From NCBI GenBank assembly GCA_012512265.1, contig JAAZEM010000079.1, forward strand, positions 62,001 to 126,000: a stretch of DNA of 64,000 nt, written 5' to 3'. A model generated the notes under the pieces. It made no database searches. It was given only the letters and a program-made list of their open reading frames with translations, and had not been told where the DNA came from. The translations under genes and the position numbers were made by a program. This document shows positions 60,749-64,000 of this stretch, piece by piece (position 1 is the first letter of the stretch; the number at the start of each line of letters is the position of its first letter). Source of the stretch: Armatimonadota bacterium. GTDB lineage: Bacteria > Armatimonadota > JAAZEB01.

Positions 60749-60895
60749 ATGCCGAAGAATGAGTCGGATCGCGAGCGCTCACGGCGCCGCAAGCGCAAGG
60801 AAGAGCGTGCGCGCGAGGCCAAGAAGGCCGCCATCGCCGAGGCGGCAACTAAGCCTAAGAAGCGGAAGCCGGTCGCTGCCGCCGCCACCGTGTAA
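60749..60895 (+). CDS. 48-residue Lys/Arg-rich small protein
   Basis: MPKNESDRERSRRRKRKEER opens a highly charged helix, followed by an Ala/Lys part ending in KKRKPVAAAATV. No known family; it resembles small ribosome- or nucleic-acid-associated basic proteins. GGGAGGGG and AGGGAAG lie before ATG 60749. It is served by a perfect consensus promoter, suggesting high expression. Too short to name; could be a histone-like or ribosomal accessory peptide (inference). Confidence 0.62.
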   Translation: MPKNESDRERSRRRKRKEERAREAKKAAIAEAATKPKKRKPVAAAATV

Positions 60896-61105
60896 ACTAA
60901 GTATCTATTCGAATCCTATGGAAGCGCCTCCCGGCAGCTCTGCCGGTGGGGCTGCGCCATCTCTGGCGCTTTCCCCATGGCCCAGGGGCGATGGGGTTAT
61001 GTGCGTTTTCGCGAGTGCGTGACGGGTGCCTGCGTGGGTGCGGCGCGCACAGGTCGCCCGGGCCCGTCACGTATCCGCGAAACCCCGCGCGAGCCACTGC
61101 CGGAC

Positions 61106-61948
61106 TTATGCCGCGGTGCAGATCTTCAGGCTGAGGTCGAGAGCGGGCGCCGAGTGAGTGAGAGCCCCGACGGAGATCAGATCGACTCCGGTCTCTGCCA
61201 CAGCACGCGCGGTTGCCTCGTTGATGCCGCCCGAAGCTTCGGTGAGCGCCCGGCCGCCCACCAGGGCGACGCAGTCGCGCATCTGGTCGGGGGTCATGTT
61301 ATCGAACATGATGATACCGGCGCCTGCGGCAAGCGCCTCCTCTACTTGCTCTCGGCTTTGCGTCTCCACCTCAATCACCACCGTATGCCCCCCGCGGGCG
61401 CGTGCGCGGCGCACTGCCTCGGTGATGCCGCCGGCGGCTGCGATGTGGTTGTCCTTGATCAGAATCGCGTCATCTAGCGCGTAGCGGTGGTTCTGCCCGC
61501 CGCCGGCGCGCACGGCGTACTTCTCCAGCAGGCGCAGGCCCGGCGTCGTTTTCCGGGTATCCACGATGGTGGCGCCCGTGCCCGCGACCAGGTCCACAAA
61601 CCGCCGCGTGAGGGTAGCGATCCCGGAGAGGCGCTGGAGGAAGTTGAGCGCCACGCGCTCGCCCATCAAGATGGCGCGTGCCCGACCCTCGATAGAGACG
61701 ACGCGCTGCCCGGGAGTGACGGAGTCGCCATCCTCTGCCAGGGCGTCGAAGCGGAGCTCCGGGTCGAGCAGGGCGAAGGCCAGGGCAGCCACCTCCAGGC
61801 CGGCGATGACGCCCTCCTGCTTCGCCACGATCTCCGCGCGCGCCCGCAGGCTCGCCGGCACCGTCGCCTCCGTAGTGATATCGCCAGAGCGAATATCCTC
61901 CGCCAGGGCTGCTCGAACGATCGGCTCTATCTGCAATCGCTGCAACAT
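61106..61948 (-). CDS. nadC: Nicotinate-nucleotide pyrophosphorylase (carboxylating)
   Basis: Quinolinate phosphoribosyltransferase of de novo NAD synthesis: quinolinate plus PRPP gives nicotinate mononucleotide. Motifs: EDIRSGDITTEAT, RVALNFLQRLSGIATLTR, VDTRKTTPGLRLLEKYAVR, GGGQNHRYALDDAILIKDNH, VIEVETQSREQ, IIMFDNMTPD, LTEASGGINEATARAVAETG and DLISVGALTHSAPALDLSL. 280 residues, complete. nadA and nadB are not adjacent. ATG 61948 with AGAGAG upstream. Confidence 0.96.
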   Translation of the reverse strand: MLQRLQIEPIVRAALAEDIRSGDITTEATVPASLRARAEIVAKQEGVIAGLEVAALAFALLDPELRFDALAEDGDSVTPGQRVVSIEGRARAILMGERVALNFLQRLSGIATLTRRFVDLVAGTGATIVDTRKTTPGLRLLEKYAVRAGGGQNHRYALDDAILIKDNHIAAAGGITEAVRRARARGGHTVVIEVETQSREQVEEALAAGAGIIMFDNMTPDQMRDCVALVGGRALTEASGGINEATARAVAETGVDLISVGALTHSAPALDLSLKICTAA

Positions 61949-62347
61949 CTCTCTTCCGCTCTCCTGGAATGACCCCGCTCCGCCGCGCTTTCACCACCTG
62001 GCCGGCGGGCGAACCTGGAAATCGACCTCCTCTGTGGGGTGATAGCCGTCGGGTCACTATCCAGAGATTCGTGAGAGGGTGCCTCGCTCCTGCCGCGCTG
62101 CATCCGCGTGCGTGTGGAGGGCCAGGGTGGGGGGACGACGAGGGTGCCTGCTCCCTTGGTGGAACATGCGCACCTCTAGTCAGATGCCCCGGAGTGCCGG
62201 CATCAGTGGGTCCGGGTCAACCGCCTGAAGCCAGCACTCCGGGTGCACGCATGGCTAACGGGTTGCGGGGGGAGTATCGGATGGCCTCACCCGGCACTCC
62301 CTGCGTTCACTCACTGACCTCGCTGGCTTTGGGATGCCAGCCTGCGC
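61949..62347. other. Intergenic region with dispersed repeat copy B
   Basis: About 400 bp without a supported gene. It contains copy B of the 54-bp repeat (62189-62242) and a further GGCACTCCC block near 62297. Confidence 0.45.
62189..62242. repeat. 54-bp dispersed repeat, copy B
   Basis: CGGAGTGCCGGC at one end and CCAGCACTCCGG at the other can pair. Related to the inverted copy A at 57814-57867. Confidence 0.5.
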
Positions 62348-62516
62348 TCAGTTCAGATCAAACCACTTGTCTGTTGGGTTTTGGCCGTAGAAAAACTGCG
62401 TGGTCTTCATCCACTTCACGTGTCCATCCACGAAGCCGACGTTGCAGCCATCCATGTGCAGGGGACAGGGCCGACCCTGGTAGGCGGTATCGCTGGGAAG
62501 AGGAATGCCATTAACT
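62348..62516 (-). pseudogene. Out-of-frame 3' part of the prepilin gene (H-X9-DG tail)
   Basis: Directly after the premature stop at 62517, the +1 frame reads [18 protein letters not shown], then LHMDGCNVGFVDGHVKWMK and ends ...DKWFDLN with a stop at 62348-62350. The H-X9-DG signature and VKWMK are the normal C-terminus of this prepilin family. One extra base (or two lost) near 62520-62535 would explain the split. Confidence 0.7.
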
Positions 62517-62936
62517 TCATCCGCCGGTGTTGGTGTTCACCATTCCCGCGTCGCAGAGGATCACGGTTTCAGCGGGCGACTGGATCTGGGCCAGCGTGAC
62601 CCTATCGAGGTAGCCCTGGGCCCAGCCGATGGAGTACTGCTTGGTGCTGGGGCATCTCAGGGAATCGGTGTTCTTGAGGTAGGGCATGATCTGATCTTTC
62701 CACTGAGCTTTGCCATCGTAGCGGGTTGGCAGGCGCTCATCATAGTCCTGAGCGTACATCAGAATGCCCTTGTTGAGCTGGTTGATGTTCGACTGGCAGG
62801 TGGCCTTTCGCGCATTTTCACGCGCACGGGCGAAGACCGGGAAAAGGATCGCCGCCAGGATGGCGATTATGGCGATCACAACGAGCAGCTCGATGAGGGT
62901 AAAGCCTTTCTGTCGCGAATGCTGGTGCGTTTTCAT
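62517..62936 (-). CDS. Prepilin-type (DUF1559-like) protein, N-terminal part, frameshifted
   Basis: Type II secretion/pseudopilin-like protein. [18 protein letters not shown] is the prepilin peptidase and methylation site plus the hydrophobic helix, followed by [18 protein letters not shown] and [20 protein letters not shown]. The frame stops after residue 139 at NTNTGG, while the family C-terminus continues in the +1 frame to 62348, giving about 195 residues if joined. Either a real frameshift mutation, a programmed shift or an assembly error. AAAGGG precedes ATG. Confidence 0.85.
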   Translation of the reverse strand: MKTHQHSRQKGFTLIELLVVIAIIAILAAILFPVFARARENARKATCQSNINQLNKGILMYAQDYDERLPTRYDGKAQWKDQIMPYLKNTDSLRCPSTKQYSIGWAQGYLDRVTLAQIQSPAETVILCDAGMVNTNTGG

Positions 62937-63121
62937 CTCTAATCCCTTTCTGCTCCGACCGCTGCGGGGCAGTCCGTCACTCCGTAGAGTGCGCGAGTGC
63001 GCAGGCGGGAACCATCAGATGGCCAGGCGGCAGGATCACGCACTCGCTTGTGCTGCCAGCTACCTGTTCATTCGACCTATCCTCCTCGCGGACGGTCGAT
63101 GATTCATGAGATGATCGGGCC

Positions 63122-63460
63122 GTGCTGAGGAACTGCTTCGGAGCTCATACGCGCGAATCCTCCCCGGACGGACGAACCATTCCCGTTCCAGCGGTAGGCG
63201 GGTGTCAAACGGCGGCAAATCAATCGCGGACGGCGCTCTGCGCCTTGACAGGAAAAGACGGAAAGCGGCCCAACTGGCTGATCTGGGATGGCCGGGGCAC
63301 GCGTGTATGCGAGCTCCTCAACTTCTGGCGCGAGACTGGCTACTGGTGGGAGGGCGAGCACGAAAAGGATTTCTACCGCGTGCAGTGCGACCGGAGACAG
63401 TACGACATCTATCGCGACCGTGTCACCGGCGAGTGGTTCCTCTACCGGATCCACGAGTGA
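63122..63460 (+). CDS. Small DUF6504-like protein
   Basis: The C-terminal 65 residues are convincing: RVCELLNFWRETGYWWEGEH, DFYRVQCDRRQYDIYRDRVT and GEWFLYRIHE resemble the small Trp-rich DUF6504-type domain found beside DNA polymerase Y genes in other phyla. The N-terminal 45 residues look less protein-like, so the start is uncertain; TTG at 63245 would give about 71 residues. No polymerase partner here. A perfect hairpin terminator begins 20 bp after the stop. Confidence 0.55.
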   Translation: MLRNCFGAHTRESSPDGRTIPVPAVGGCQTAANQSRTALCALTGKDGKRPNWLIWDGRGTRVCELLNFWRETGYWWEGEHEKDFYRVQCDRRQYDIYRDRVTGEWFLYRIHE

Positions 63461-63479
63461 ATGTCGCGTCTCAGGATTG

Positions 63480-63530
63480 CCTGTCTAAGCGGCGGGAGCG
63501 CGCGAAGAGCGCTCCCGCCGCTTAGACAGG
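63480..63530. terminator. Perfect 22-bp stem bidirectional terminator
   Basis: The 22 bases at 63480-63501 are an exact inverted match to 63509-63530, with a 7-nt loop. It lies between the stops of the convergent DUF6504-like and epimerase genes. Confidence 0.75.
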
Positions 63531-63551
63531 AGAGGGGACCATACGCCCCTG

Positions 63552-64000
63552 CTACATCATCTGCTTTACCCAGGTGGCCGGCGTATTTTCAGTGATCAGC
63601 TCCAGGCCATCCTTCAGGTAGCGCATCGGTTGCGGGCCCAGCTCCTTGGCCCAGGCCACCATGCGCCGAATCCCCTCATCAAGCGACACCGTCGTTCGAT
63701 AGCCAAGAAGGCGCTGCGCCTTGTCCAGGGTGCAGTAGGCCTCTTTCACCTCCTTGGGGCGGGGCGGGTGGTAGATCGGCTTCACCTCGGGCGGTGGGTT
63801 GTCCGGGTCATAGCCGAAGTGCTTCAGCACCAGGCGTGCTACCTCGTTGATGGTGTACTCTTCCCGCGGGCCGATGTTGAAGATCTGCCCGTTGGCGACA
63901 TCATCGAACCCGGCGCGCACCGTGTAGGGAGTGAAATCGTCGATGTGAGAGAAGGCGCGCTTCTGCTCGCCATCGCCGTAGATGAAGAAGGGCTTGCCTG
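63552..64000 (-). CDS. NAD-dependent epimerase/dehydratase, C-terminal part (5' end outside window)
   Basis: Extended SDR sugar-nucleotide enzyme. Reading in from the right edge on the minus strand gives GKPFFIYGDGEQKRAFSHID, then DFTPYTVRAGFDD, IFNIGPREEYTINEVARLV, ...CTLDKAQRLLGYRTTVSLDE, the typical C-terminal half of UDP-glucose-4-epimerase-like enzymes. The catalytic YxxxK and the NAD motif lie beyond the window. The exact reaction cannot be assigned. The stop is 22 bp from the shared terminator hairpin. Confidence 0.9.
   Translation of the reverse strand, partial: GKPFFIYGDGEQKRAFSHIDDFTPYTVRAGFDDVANGQIFNIGPREEYTINEVARLVLKHFGYDPDNPPPEVKPIYHPPRPKEVKEAYCTLDKAQRLLGYRTTVSLDEGIRRMVAWAKELGPQPMRYLKDGLELITENTPATWVKQMM

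Noticed and set aside
61969-62514. 181-residue plus-strand frame opposite the prepilin tail
   Set aside because: No domain and low-complexity composition; the minus strand encodes the recognisable H-X9-DG tail there.

Overview
The window is high-GC bacterial DNA with GTG and TTG starts and Shine-Dalgarno sites before most genes. No single gene fixes the phylum. The mix of secreted glycan enzymes (DUF4855, GH18-like, GH123/DUF4091-like, heparinase II/III, GH141-like beta-helix, CE15-like esterase, GH36-like), a prepilin with an H-X9-DG tail, and the gene orders xerC-hslV-hslU and hisC-aroF-tyrA-aroA suggests an Armatimonadota-like, saccharolytic heterotroph. That placement is an inference. I saw no rRNA, tRNA, CRISPR array, phage genes or transposase.

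Layout. 0-3 kb: 3' part of an RND efflux pump followed by a TetR regulator. 3-8 kb: a DegT-type sugar aminotransferase and a secreted DUF4855 protein with discoidin-like C-terminal domains. 8-13 kb: aromatic amino acid block hisC, aroF (DAHP synthase), tyrA, aroA, plsC. 13-18 kb: small orphan gene, Gfo/Idh/MocA oxidoreductase, GH18-like protein, Spy/CpxP-like protein and membrane-anchored EEP phosphatase. 18-24 kb: recJ, a DUF3866 gene and glmS. 24-31 kb: GH123-like protein, a mini P-loop ATPase behind a strong promoter and long leader, a DUF5335-like gene, a nucleotidyltransferase-like gene, a Lon N-domain gene and an HD phosphohydrolase. 31-35 kb: large heparinase-family protein and a HEAT-like protein. 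35-39 kb: xerC, hslV, hslU. 39-42 kb: fumarylacetoacetase-family enzyme, CPA2 antiporter and a small zinc-ribbon protein. 42-49 kb: CE15-like esterase, URO-D/MtaA-like methyltransferase, GH141-like beta-helix protein and PHP-like protein. 49-54 kb: CPBP protease, two small genes, a sulfotransferase and a secreted beta-propeller. 54-60 kb: DUF2148 ferredoxin-like protein, alanine-dehydrogenase-like enzyme, GH36-like galactosidase, RsbW-like kinase, thioredoxin-reductase-like flavoprotein and a Crp/Fnr regulator. 60-64 kb: a 48-residue basic peptide gene behind a perfect consensus promoter, nadC, a frameshifted prepilin, a small DUF6504-like gene and the 3' end of a sugar-nucleotide epimerase.

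How it fits together. Housekeeping blocks (aromatic synthesis, HslUV/XerC, RecJ, GlmS, NadC) alternate with single or loosely paired genes for taking apart complex, probably acidic or esterified polysaccharides. Most enzyme genes stand alone with their own ribosome binding site and often their own promoter, rather than forming a classic polysaccharide utilisation operon.

The most unusual non-coding material is a family of dispersed palindromic repeats. One copy is a MITE-like unit of about 313 bp (30844-31156) with 40-bp imperfect terminal inverted repeats. Its terminal motif recurs as a second inverted pair near 60.5 kb. In both places a -10 box pointing away from the unit lies 42-44 bp outside one end. 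A third cluster at 43.2-43.5 kb shares the interior sequence. Other points of note are an extra four-helix insert in the RND pump and a +1 frameshift that cuts off the H-X9-DG tail of the prepilin.
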